26,553 bases of DNA from JBBRGK01 sp036741355 (GTDB lineage Bacteria > Chloroflexota > Dehalococcoidia > CAUJGQ01): NCBI GenBank assembly GCA_036741355.1, contig DAINSK010000046.1:1-26553 (forward strand), in the 5' to 3' direction. The position numbers and the translations under genes are program-made. Positions within the stretch are counted from its first letter, which is position 1; every line of letters starts with the position of its first letter. Under the pieces are notes generated by a model. That model worked only from the letters and a program-made list of their open reading frames with translations, was not told the DNA's origin and ran no database searches. Positions 1 to 6,845 of this stretch are shown here, in pieces.

Positions 1-1218
1 CGCGAGGTACTTGCCGTCCGGCGACCACGCTACCTGGCCGCCCGTGACGCCGCGCGGACAGCGCACCTGCCCCGCCTGCACCGCGTAGCCAGCGTCGGCC
101 TGCAGCGACAGCAAGCAGATGCCGAATGAGACCGAATCGCAGCCGCTGCCAATGAGCATGGCGATGCTGCGCCCATCCGGAGATGCGGCCACACCGGCGA
201 TGAATCCCTTGCCGTCGGTGCGATTGAGTTCAACCGTGGTCCCCGTATCGATGTCCACGCTGCGCAGGGCGTACTGATTGTTCTGGCGCTCACAGGCGTT
301 GCCCGCCTGATCGTAATCGGTGACGAGAATGTGTTGGGAGTCCGCGGACCATGCCGCAATGCCCGGATTGACCGGCGCGACGATTCCCGGCGGCGGGTAA
401 ATAGTACGCAGCCCCTTGTCACGCTCGTAGATCTGGACGTCGGGGCTGCCGCCATCAGTATCGCGCCGCAAGAGCAGTTTCTTGCCGTCCGGCGACCATG
501 CGAGCGACGAATAGAATGCTCCTTTCGATTGTCCCAGTCCGCCGGTGATCTGTATCGGGTTCGCGCCATCGGCGCCGAGGGTCCAGACGTTGCCGTCGGG
601 CGTTGTATACGCCACGCGGCCGGCGTCGTGGGGGCGGCTCTCGAACGGTACTCTGGTCTCGGCCGGGTTCAGCACCGGTGTCAACCCCTCCGGATGAACG
701 TAGCCGCGCCCGGCCAGGTGGGCTACGTCGCTCCCGGCTACGCGCTGCACGTTGTCGACGAAGACCAGCAGCTTATACGGCAGGCAGTCGATTTGCAGCG
801 AGTCCTCTTCGAAGGAGACGCGCACCTTGAGGCAGCCGCCCTGAGTGTTCGACTCGGCCCACTGTCCCGCGGCCACGTGGTCGGGCGGAGCCGCGTCGGG
901 CACGAGCACGTTCGGCGCCGAGGCTGTGCCGGCGCCCACCGGTGTGCTGTCGGCTAGAGCAGGGCCGGCAGTTGGCGTCGGTGCCGCACTGGTGTTCGTC
1001 GCGGCCGGCGAAGCCCCCGGTGTTGAGGAAACGGCGGTCGTAGAGGTTGCGGCAGGTGAGACGGCCTGTGTAGCAGCAGCCGTTGAAGTGGGTACCTCGG
1101 CCGCCGCGGGCGTCGAAGCCGCCGGCGATACCTGGGAGTTCTTGCCATCGCACGCGGTCACGCTGCATGCAAGCAGCGCGATGACGAACAGCAGCCCGGC
1201 CCGTCGATGAACGCTCAC
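1..1218 (-). CDS. TolB/WD40-like beta-propeller lipoprotein, C-terminus beyond window edge
   Basis: The reading frame is open from a GTG at 1216-1218 to the window edge, so the 3' end is missing. The first 26 residues form a lipoprotein signal peptide with a VTAC lipobox. A long Ala/Thr/Pro/Ser linker follows, then a small domain with Cys residues, then at least four PD40-type propeller blades recognised by AWSPDGK-like motifs (AWSPDGKK, AWSADSQ, AASPDGR, AWSPDGKY). Proteins of this type are surface or periplasmic scaffolds that bind proteins or ligands; no catalytic site is visible and the partner is unknown. An in-frame ATG at 1264-1266 would add 16 residues. The GTG is preferred because it gives an ordinary signal peptide, but neither start has a strong ribosome binding site. 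It follows the cyclophilin gene in the same direction and may be co-transcribed with it. Confidence 0.8.
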   Translation of the reverse strand, partial: MSVHRRAGLLFVIALLACSVTACDGKNSQVSPAASTPAAAEVPTSTAAATQAVSPAATSTTAVSSTPGASPAATNTSAAPTPTAGPALADSTPVGAGTASAPNVLVPDAAPPDHVAAGQWAESNTQGGCLKVRVSFEEDSLQIDCLPYKLLVFVDNVQRVAGSDVAHLAGRGYVHPEGLTPVLNPAETRVPFESRPHDAGRVAYTTPDGNVWTLGADGANPIQITGGLGQSKGAFYSSLAWSPDGKKLLLRRDTDGGSPDVQIYERDKGLRTIYPPPGIVAPVNPGIAAWSADSQHILVTDYDQAGNACERQNNQYALRSVDIDTGTTVELNRTDGKGFIAGVAASPDGRSIAMLIGSGCDSVSFGICLLSLQADAGYAVQAGQVRCPRGVTGGQVAWSPDGKYLA

Positions 1219-1318
1219 GATCGACGTCCAAACGGTCCGGTCGAGCAGATTCCGCCTGCAGTCCATACGCCGGCCGCCATCAATTCGGCGGTAGTTCCGC
1301 CCGTCTTCGCGTCCCGGC

Positions 1319-2062
1319 TCACCGGGTCGGGGTCGCAGGGGCTCCAGGCGGTGCCACGGGCGTACCTGGTACCGGGGTCGGCGTCTGATCGGTTTGCTGG
1401 ATGGTGATTGAGATGATGCGGTCGCCCGGCGCGATGGCAACCGTCGGGTCGCGCGGCGTCAGCGACTTAACCACATCCATGCCCTGAATCACCTGGCCGA
1501 ACACGGTGTAGTTGCCGTCGAGCGAAGGCTGCGGCGCGAGCACGATGTAAAACTGGCTGCCGGCCGAGTTCGGGGCGTCGGTTTTCGCCATCGCCACGGC
1601 GCCGGTGATGTGGGTCAGCGGACCGGGCTCGTCGGGAACTGTATAGCCGGGGCCGCCGTTGCCGGTTCCGGTCGGGTCGCCACACTGCGCCACGAAGTCG
1701 GGGATGACGCGGTGACAGGTCACGCCGTCGTAGAAATGCTGCTGCGCCAGGAAGACGAAATTGTTGACGGTGATCGGCGCCGCTTTGGCGTTCAACTGGA
1801 CGACGATATCGCCCTTATCGGTCTTGAGCGTGGCGATATATCCCTTGTTGGTGTCGATCGTAAAGGTCGGGGACTTGGCGAAAGTGCGGTTGGCTGCCGC
1901 CGGCGCCGCGGTCCCTTTTGCGCCTGCCGCCGATGGCGTGCCACCGTTCCTGTTCGCGGCGGTTGCCTTGTTGTTATTCGAGCTACACGCCAGGAGCGCG
2001 ACGGCCACCACACCACAGAGCACAAGGGCCAAACCCCGCCGCCAGCGCCGCAAGTGCTTCAC
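1319..2062 (-). CDS. Cyclophilin-type peptidyl-prolyl cis-trans isomerase lipoprotein
   Basis: The 247-residue protein starts with GTG behind a GAGGGG ribosome binding site. A basic n-region and hydrophobic segment end in LLAC (Cys26), a lipobox, followed by SSNNNK and an Ala/Thr-rich linker to about residue 75. Residues about 80-225 are a cyclophilin domain: CHRVIPDFVAQCGD carries the active-site Arg118, Phe123 and Gln126, and GSQFYI and VFGQV are present. The active-site Trp of human cyclophilin A is not conserved, which is common in bacterial members. The expected role is proline isomerisation during folding of exported proteins outside the cytoplasmic membrane. It begins 24 bp after the stop of the S8 protease, so the two are very likely one transcript. 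The family is certain; the substrates are unknown. Confidence 0.93.
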   Translation of the reverse strand: MKHLRRWRRGLALVLCGVVAVALLACSSNNNKATAANRNGGTPSAAGAKGTAAPAAANRTFAKSPTFTIDTNKGYIATLKTDKGDIVVQLNAKAAPITVNNFVFLAQQHFYDGVTCHRVIPDFVAQCGDPTGTGNGGPGYTVPDEPGPLTHITGAVAMAKTDAPNSAGSQFYIVLAPQPSLDGNYTVFGQVIQGMDVVKSLTPRDPTVAIAPGDRIISITIQQTDQTPTPVPGTPVAPPGAPATPTR

Positions 2063-2086
2063 CCTATCCCCCTCGCCCAGGGCCGT

Positions 2087-3529
2087 TCATCTTCTGGATG
2101 ACACGCCGCGGGTGACTGCGCGAAGTGCGTCCGCGGCCGGTTCGTCGCCTACCGGCACGTCGATGTTGAGCGTTAGCGCCGTAGCGTTCCATGGCGCCTG
2201 GGCGGCCGCCATCCCGTCTACCCGAATCTCGACGACCGCTCCGGGAACGCCGCAGCCCGGCCGCATGCTCGCGGCGGGCACGTAGAGAGCATATGTCGAT
2301 CCGCCGTCTACAGAGAAGCCGGACGACTGGCCGCATAGCTGCCCGCCGACGAAGCCCTCGACCAGCGTTCCATCGGCCGCCGGCACGCCGCCCCGGGTGA
2401 GTGACCCGGAGTAGGCGGCCGGCACCAACCCCAGCGACGCGGCGATGTCCACCGCGCCGGCTCCTGCCCAGCCCGGCGAGGTGCCATCCGCCAGCGGGTG
2501 CGCCCCCAGTGTGATCAGAGTTGTGAGCCAGTCGGGCGTCAACAGCAAGTTCTGTGAAAGCAGCAGCGCCGCCTCGCCGGCGACGATAGCGGCGGCGGCC
2601 GACGTGCTGGACACCACCCTGTAGTGGTCGTTCGGCGGCTTCTGCCCCGACCGAAAGGGGACGGTGCCGATGACGTCGTTCGCGGGCGCCGCCACGGCGA
2701 TTTCGGGACCCCAGTTGCTGCCGGTTGTACGCGATCCGCGCCAACGGTCCGCCTCCGGCAGTCGCAGACCGCCAACCGCGAGCGCCCCCGTCGCCGCCGC
2801 GGGGTCGTCCACGCAGTCGCGGTTGCGGTCGCCGGCAGCGGCGACGACCAGCACCCCGTGGTCCCGCGCGTATTGAACGGCATCGGCAAGGAACCGGTTC
2901 GGCGCTTTGCAGCCGCCGGCCGATGAGCGACTGCTGGGCACCCCCACGACGATAATGCGCGCCCCGCGGTCCACAGCGTAATGAATTGCGTTAACGACCG
3001 CGGCGTTTACGGCTCCGCCGCGACAGTCCGCGACGCGAACCGCCATGAGCCCGACGTTCCATGCCAGGCCCGCGATACCCTGGCCGTTGTTGCCGGAGGC
3101 GCCGATCACCCCCGCAAGGAAGGTGCCGTGCCAGCCCGTTGGCGTGATTTCCGGCGTATGCAACGGTCCGGTTTCGGCACATGCGGCGGGCGTAGTGTTG
3201 GGATCCAGCAGGTTGCAGCCGTGCAGGTCGATGCCGCAATCGCCGGCTCCGGCAAGCGGGTTCGTCCAGACGTTTCGGGCAAGGTCCGGATGCCCAATGT
3301 CCAAGCCATCGTCGATGATCGCGACGGTCACGCGGGCGTCGCCGCGCTGAGCGTCCCACGCCTCCGGAGCGCGAACGTAAGCGAGGTAGCCCTGGTCGGT
3401 GCGATACAACGGATCGTTCGGCACTGTATCCGCCAGCGCCGAGGGCCGGTTTGACATGGAAAGTACGGCCGCGGCGATAACGAAAGCGCCGATCAGCGCC
3501 TGCCAGCGAGACATCGCCATCCGCGTCAC
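2087..3529 (-). CDS. Secreted S8 (subtilisin-like) serine peptidase
   Basis: The 480-residue protein has an N-terminal hydrophobic signal segment (residues 11-24) ending near SALA. The S8 catalytic triad is readable: Asp73 in VAIIDDG, His134 in WHGTFLAG and Ser310 in STSAAAA. The usual GTS-x-AAP motif is altered to STSAAAA. The oxyanion-hole Asn of the AAGN motif is replaced by Asp234 (AAAGDRN). Two or more Cys pairs (98/105, 117, 169, 207, 239) suggest disulfides. After the peptidase domain (about 45-350) there is a C-terminal beta-rich region of about 130 residues that I cannot name. The annotated start is a GTG with a weak ribosome binding site; ATG codons at residues 4 and 6 are alternatives. 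It is the first gene of the cyclophilin/propeller cluster and diverges from the DinB-like gene across a palindromic promoter region. Confidence 0.92.
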   Translation of the reverse strand: MTRMAMSRWQALIGAFVIAAAVLSMSNRPSALADTVPNDPLYRTDQGYLAYVRAPEAWDAQRGDARVTVAIIDDGLDIGHPDLARNVWTNPLAGAGDCGIDLHGCNLLDPNTTPAACAETGPLHTPEITPTGWHGTFLAGVIGASGNNGQGIAGLAWNVGLMAVRVADCRGGAVNAAVVNAIHYAVDRGARIIVVGVPSSRSSAGGCKAPNRFLADAVQYARDHGVLVVAAAGDRNRDCVDDPAAATGALAVGGLRLPEADRWRGSRTTGSNWGPEIAVAAPANDVIGTVPFRSGQKPPNDHYRVVSSTSAAAAIVAGEAALLLSQNLLLTPDWLTTLITLGAHPLADGTSPGWAGAGAVDIAASLGLVPAAYSGSLTRGGVPAADGTLVEGFVGGQLCGQSSGFSVDGGSTYALYVPAASMRPGCGVPGAVVEIRVDGMAAAQAPWNATALTLNIDVPVGDEPAADALRAVTRGVSSRR

Positions 3530-3570
3530 CCACTTACGACCTATTCACCGCGATACGCACAACTGCCGGC

Positions 3571-3605
3571 ATTGTAATGAGCCAAGTCAATCATTACAGT
3601 GATGA
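3571..3605. promoter_or_regulatory. Palindromic operator over a divergent promoter
   Basis: TGTAATGA (3573-3580) and TCATTACA (3591-3598) form a perfect 8-bp inverted repeat with a 10-bp spacer. A third, imperfect half site, GTGATGA, follows at 3599-3605. A plausible plus-strand promoter overlaps it: TTGTAA at 3572-3577 and TACAGT at 3595-3600, spaced 17 bp, so the arms cover both hexamers. On the minus strand TACAAT reads across the same left arm. The spacing and overlap suggest a dimeric repressor controlling the DinB-like gene and perhaps the S8 protease operon. The regulator is not identified. Confidence 0.5.
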
Positions 3606-3639
3606 AGCTCCACAAGAGCGTAGCGATCGGAGAGATACG

Positions 3640-4137
3640 ATGGTAGCCGACCCCGCAACCGTCCGCGCAACCTGGGAAGACAGCCACAACAAGACGCGCA
3701 CGCTGATCGGCGGCATTTCGGACGCCGACCTCGAACGGCCGACAGACAACGCCGGCTGGACCGTTCGTAACCTGGCCGCCCACATCGCCGAAGCGGACGC
3801 GCTAGTGGCTTCCAGCGCCAAGCGGCTGTCGCAGGGCAAGAATCCGTTCTTTCTGCCGTTACCGACTCCCATTGCGAACTGGTTGGGCAATATGCGCAAC
3901 AAGAGCTCGGTCAAGAAGTATCGGGCAGCGACGACCGCCGAGCTCGTCACGCTGGCGGACACAGCGCACGCCAAAGCCTGCGAGGCCCTGGACGGCATTC
4001 CCGCGGACGGGTGGCACAAGGCGGCGAAGGTGCCCGCTATCGGCGTCCACACACTGGCTTCGTTTATAGGCCTTTTTGTGGACCACACCGATGAACACTC
4101 CGCGGTGCTTAAGAAGGCGCTGCCGCCCTCCGCCTGA
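3640..4137 (+). CDS. DinB/MDMPI-fold protein (maleylpyruvate isomerase N-terminal-like)
   Basis: The start is ATG at 3640, placed 5 bp after a GGAGAG ribosome binding site (3629-3634); an ATG at 3577 in the same frame lies inside the operator and has no such site. The 165-residue protein is all-helical in character, with the N-terminal signature of the mycothiol-dependent maleylpyruvate isomerase/DinB superfamily (GWTVRNLAAHIAEAD). The three metal-binding histidines expected for the fold are present: His48, and His149 and His153 in an HxxxH arrangement near the C-terminus. DinB-fold proteins include thiol-dependent S-transferases and isomerases, often for bacillithiol, mycothiol or stress chemistry. 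The specific reaction cannot be told from sequence. It stands alone behind the palindromic promoter. Confidence 0.83.
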   Translation: MVADPATVRATWEDSHNKTRTLIGGISDADLERPTDNAGWTVRNLAAHIAEADALVASSAKRLSQGKNPFFLPLPTPIANWLGNMRNKSSVKKYRAATTAELVTLADTAHAKACEALDGIPADGWHKAAKVPAIGVHTLASFIGLFVDHTDEHSAVLKKALPPSA

Positions 4138-4211
4138 CCTGCGATGTCATCGCCTACCGCGAACGCATTCCGCTGCAGATCAAGATGGGTGCGCCGGATT
4201 ACGGGCCAGTT

Positions 4212-4532
4212 TTACTCGAAAAACTTGACCGTCTCGACGATCCCGCGCTGAAAGCTCTCTAAAACGGCGTCGATATCGTCCAGCCGGGTCAAATAGGCAC
4301 AAACCCGATCTTCGGGCGTTTCCGCGTCGGGCTGCCTGCCACCGCGGCCGATCGCGGCGCGGAGCTGCAACATCTGGCGGCTTGGCAGACCCCATTGTAC
4401 GTTGACGAGCTCGATGACATCGCCCAGCCAGAGCTTATACGAGGAGTTATCCGGCTGCAAAGGACGCAGGAAGTTAATCCGCTCGCGCAGACCCTGGATA
4501 TGCCGCCGCAGGTGCTGACCATCCATCGGCAT
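4212..4532 (-). CDS. Hypothetical small protein
   Basis: I do not recognise this 106-residue protein. It looks helical and charged, without signal peptide or membrane segment, and has a balanced composition quite unlike the Arg/Pro-rich shadow frames around it, which supports it as a real gene. A TATACT hexamer on the minus strand (4540-4545) ends only 7 bp before the ATG, which would make a leaderless transcript if used; no matching -35 is clear. It lies alone between two plus-strand genes. A second Met at residue 3 is an equally possible start. Confidence 0.55.
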   Translation of the reverse strand: MPMDGQHLRRHIQGLRERINFLRPLQPDNSSYKLWLGDVIELVNVQWGLPSRQMLQLRAAIGRGGRQPDAETPEDRVCAYLTRLDDIDAVLESFQRGIVETVKFFE

Positions 4533-4683
4533 CGCGTCCAGTATAGGTTATGGCTCCGACGACTACCCGACGCCATTCGTTACGCCCCGCCGCCTCTCCG
4601 CCGTACATCCGTCGAGCTTGCTCGCGCGTAGGATAAGTGGAACGCATAGCACCGCATACTCCAAAATCAGAAAGGACCGATCA

Positions 4684-5166
4684 ATGAACAGTGCCCGCGC
4701 CCGATCGTTCGTATCCCGCTACGCCGCGCTTCTCGTCATTCCGGCTGCCATAGTGGCGGCAGCCTGCGGCTCCAACAGCTACACCACGTCGAATCCAGCC
4801 ACCAAAGCGCCGGGCGCCGCGGCCCCGCTGGCCGCGACCGGAAGCGCCGCTGCCGTAAGCGCGAACATACAGAACACATCGTTCCCGGCGACGATCTCAG
4901 TGAAACCTGGGACGAAAGTAACGTGGACCAACAAGGACTCGTTCGAGCACACCGTCACCGCGGACTCTGGCCAATCGGAAACCTTCGACTCGAAGAACAT
5001 CGCCGGCGGCGCCACGTTCAGCATGACGTTTACGAAGGCGGGCACCTTTAAGTACCACTGCAATATTCACCCGACCATGCACGGCACAGTGGTCGTTGAC
5101 GCCCAGGCGACGGGCGTCTCGACCCCCGACGCGTCGAAGACAGAGGTGCCGGGCTACGGCTACTAA
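4684..5166 (+). CDS. Cupredoxin (plastocyanin/amicyanin-like) blue-copper lipoprotein
   Basis: Translation starts at ATG 4684, seven bp after a GAAAGGA ribosome binding site. The 160-residue protein has a lipoprotein signal ending in VAAAC (Cys28) and a Ser/Thr/Ala linker to about residue 60. A single cupredoxin domain follows (about 61-140). All four type-1 copper ligands are visible: His89 in FEHTVT, then Cys126, His129 and Met132 in the CxxHxxM loop. The short loop matches amicyanin/plastocyanin-type proteins, which carry electrons between membrane or periplasmic redox partners. A short tail of about 20 residues follows. It is a stand-alone gene; the nearby copper genes (CopC at about 14.1 kb, CopCD-cytochrome at about 18-20 kb) are candidate partners only by theme. 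Confidence 0.93.
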   Translation: MNSARARSFVSRYAALLVIPAAIVAAACGSNSYTTSNPATKAPGAAAPLAATGSAAAVSANIQNTSFPATISVKPGTKVTWTNKDSFEHTVTADSGQSETFDSKNIAGGATFSMTFTKAGTFKYHCNIHPTMHGTVVVDAQATGVSTPDASKTEVPGYGY

Positions 5167-5207
5167 CTCGCGCCGCAAACAGGTCCGAACCCAACTACCA
5201 TGGATCG

Positions 5208-5277
5208 TCCCTTCCTTTTTAGGGAACCAGTACCCGCGCACCGGCTTAGGCGTAGGGGTAGGGACAGGAGGGTTAGG
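5208..5277. repeat. Degenerate third copy of the CCTAACC repeat, at the tupC stop
   Basis: Read on the minus strand from 5277 this begins CCTAACCCTCC and includes TTCCCTAAAAAGGAAGGG, resembling the better-preserved arms at 6004-6038 and 6117-6154. The TAA stop of tupC (5273-5275) lies within its GGTTAGG end. TCCCT (5208-5212) and AGGGA (5221-5225) flank a T-run, so it may also help end transcription from either side. The similarity is partial. Confidence 0.4.
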
Positions 5278-5977
5278 TCGACGCCCCCATAAACCCCGCG
5301 ACCTCCCCATCCACGGGATTGGCACCGACCTCAGCCGGAGTGCCTTGCTGGCGGATGAGGCCGTCGACCATGACCAACAGCCGGTCAGCCAGGTGAATCG
5401 CCTCCAGCCGGTCGTGCGTGACAAAGATCGTCGTGCTGCCCAGGCGGCGTAGCTCCGCTACCGCGTTACTTACCAGCGACTCACGCGTCGGTTGATCGAG
5501 TGCGGTGAACGGCTCGTCGAGCAGCACGATCTCCGGTTCAAAGGCGAGGGCCCGCGCAAGAGCGACGCGCTGGGCCTCGCCGCCGGAGAGCTCGCGCGCC
5601 GATCGCTCCGCAAGGTGCCCAATTTCGAAGCGCGACAGCCAATCCCGAGCACGACCCGTGCGCTCTGACCGCACTATTCCGCGCAGTCGCAGACCCAGCT
5701 CGACGTTAGCGATTACGCTTCGATCCAGTAGCAACGGCGTCTGCAAGAGCAGGGTCGCCCGCCTTCGCGCCGCGAGCGGCGTTCCCGCAACGGGCGCGCC
5801 ATCCAACAGCACGTTGCCTGCCGATGGCGCGAGCAAGAATCCGCACACGTGCAAAAGGGTGCTTTTACCCGCGCCGTTTGGCCCCAGCACGGCGAGAACC
5901 TCGCCGGCCGCGACCTGCAACCGGTCGACGCGCAAAACCTCGCGGCCACCCCGCCGCACGCAGACGTCCTGCAACAC
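5273..5977 (-). CDS. tupC: Tungstate ABC transporter ATP-binding protein TupC
   Basis: This 234-residue cytoplasmic ABC ATPase energises tungstate import with TupA and TupB. Walker A is GPNGAGKST (32-40), the signature LSGGE is at 130-134, Walker B VLLDEP at 151-156 and the H-loop His is His188. Assignment to tungstate rests on its place after tupA and tupB. The start is uncertain. The called GTG (5975-5977) has no good ribosome binding site, and the frame opens only 27 bp upstream, inside the repeat, so residues homologous to the usual first few (…KLVLQDV) are present but lack an ATG. The stop codon falls in another repeat copy. The catalytic core is intact. Confidence 0.88.
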   Translation of the reverse strand: MLQDVCVRRGGREVLRVDRLQVAAGEVLAVLGPNGAGKSTLLHVCGFLLAPSAGNVLLDGAPVAGTPLAARRRATLLLQTPLLLDRSVIANVELGLRLRGIVRSERTGRARDWLSRFEIGHLAERSARELSGGEAQRVALARALAFEPEIVLLDEPFTALDQPTRESLVSNAVAELRRLGSTTIFVTHDRLEAIHLADRLLVMVDGLIRQQGTPAEVGANPVDGEVAGFMGAST

Positions 5978-6003
5978 TAGTTTCGGCGGTTTCGCAGGGC
6001 CCT

Positions 6004-6154
6004 CCTAACCCCCAGCCCCTTCCCTGAGAGGGAAGGGGAGCTTGTACTCGGTGCCGAATGCTGCGCCCGGCTGCGCGCCGATGCACCAACGCCGGCACCC
6101 ACCTCCCCAACGATCGCCCCTTCCCGGCGTTAGGGAAGGGGAACGGGGGTTAGG
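6004..6154. repeat. 151-bp MITE/REP-like element with hairpin-forming inverted ends
   Basis: The left end starts CCTAACCCCC and holds a perfect 10-bp hairpin (6016-6025 with 6029-6038, loop GAG). The right end is the inverse, with a 9-bp hairpin (6117-6125 with 6133-6141) and a terminal GGTTAGG (6148-6154). The two ends are inverted copies of the same about 35-bp unit, enclosing about 80 bp without an ORF. It fills almost the whole tupB-tupC gap and supplies the tupB stop codon (TAA at 6150-6152, minus strand). No transposase is present, so it would have to move in trans, as MITE and REP elements do. Confidence 0.7.
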
Positions 6155-6845
6155 TCCGTCCGCGTTGCTGCGCCAGGGTGAGCACGAGGTTCACGGCAAA
6201 GATCAGCACCATCAGGATGATTGAAAGCGCGATCGCCTGGTCAAATTCGCCGCGACCGTTCTCGAGAACGATCGCTCCCGTCAGCGTCCGCGTCTGGTCC
6301 TTTATGTTACCGCCAACCGCGATCGTCGCACCCACCTCCGAGATAACGGCACCGAACCCCGCCATCACCGCCGCCAGCAGACCAAGCCGCGCCTCGCGAA
6401 GCAGCAGCCAGAACAGCTGCAGACGCGATGCCCCAAGAGCGAGGATCTGCAGGTGCAGCTTCGCGTCCAGACCGCCGATCGCCGCGAGCGTAAAGCCGCA
6501 AACCAGCGGCGTCGCAATGATCACCTGCGCGATGATTATTCCCTGCGGTGTCAGAAATAGCTGCAGGAAGCCGAAGGGTCCATGCCTGAACAAGAACAGC
6601 GAGACGACGGTCCCGACCACAACCGGCGGGAAGCCCATGCCCGTGTTGACCAGCGCGATTGCCAGCCGGCGTCCGGGGAAGTGGCTTAGCGCGAGCCCCA
6701 CTCCGGCAGGAGTGCCGATCAACAGGCTGATGAGCGTCGCGATCCCCGAAACGCGGAGCGACAGCCAGGTGATCCGGTACGTCTCCGCATCGCCGGTCAA
6801 CAGCCGGTGTATAGCGTCGCGGAAGCCGTCCCAGATGATCTCCAC
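6150..6845 (-). CDS. tupB: Tungstate ABC transporter permease TupB
   Basis: The 231-residue membrane protein has about five hydrophobic segments and a BPD_transp_1-type permease domain. The cytoplasmic coupling loop reads LALGASRLQLFWLLLREA (EAA-like), followed by SEVGATIAVGGNI, a block typical of TupB/WtpB-like permeases. It forms the channel of the tungstate importer with TupC on the cytoplasmic side. Its start directly abuts the tupA stop, so the two are translationally coupled. The C-terminus (…QQRGRT) ends at a TAA lying within the terminal repeat of the adjacent element; the length is normal for the family, so little if anything was lost. Confidence 0.92.
   Translation of the reverse strand: MEIIWDGFRDAIHRLLTGDAETYRITWLSLRVSGIATLISLLIGTPAGVGLALSHFPGRRLAIALVNTGMGFPPVVVGTVVSLFLFRHGPFGFLQLFLTPQGIIIAQVIIATPLVCGFTLAAIGGLDAKLHLQILALGASRLQLFWLLLREARLGLLAAVMAGFGAVISEVGATIAVGGNIKDQTRTLTGAIVLENGRGEFDQAIALSIILMVLIFAVNLVLTLAQQRGRT

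Noticed and set aside
331..957. Plus-strand ORF of 208 residues
   Set aside because: It lies antisense to the propeller gene; no domain, signal or ribosome binding site supports it.
773..1231. Minus-strand ORF of 152 residues at the left end
   Set aside because: It is out of frame with the propeller lipoprotein, whose signal peptide, linker and repeated SPDG motifs are clear; composition is Arg/Gly-rich as in shadow frames.
6004..6154. Repeat element considered as a CRISPR array or complete insertion sequence
   Set aside because: It has only two inverted end units, no direct repeats with spacers, and no transposase ORF.
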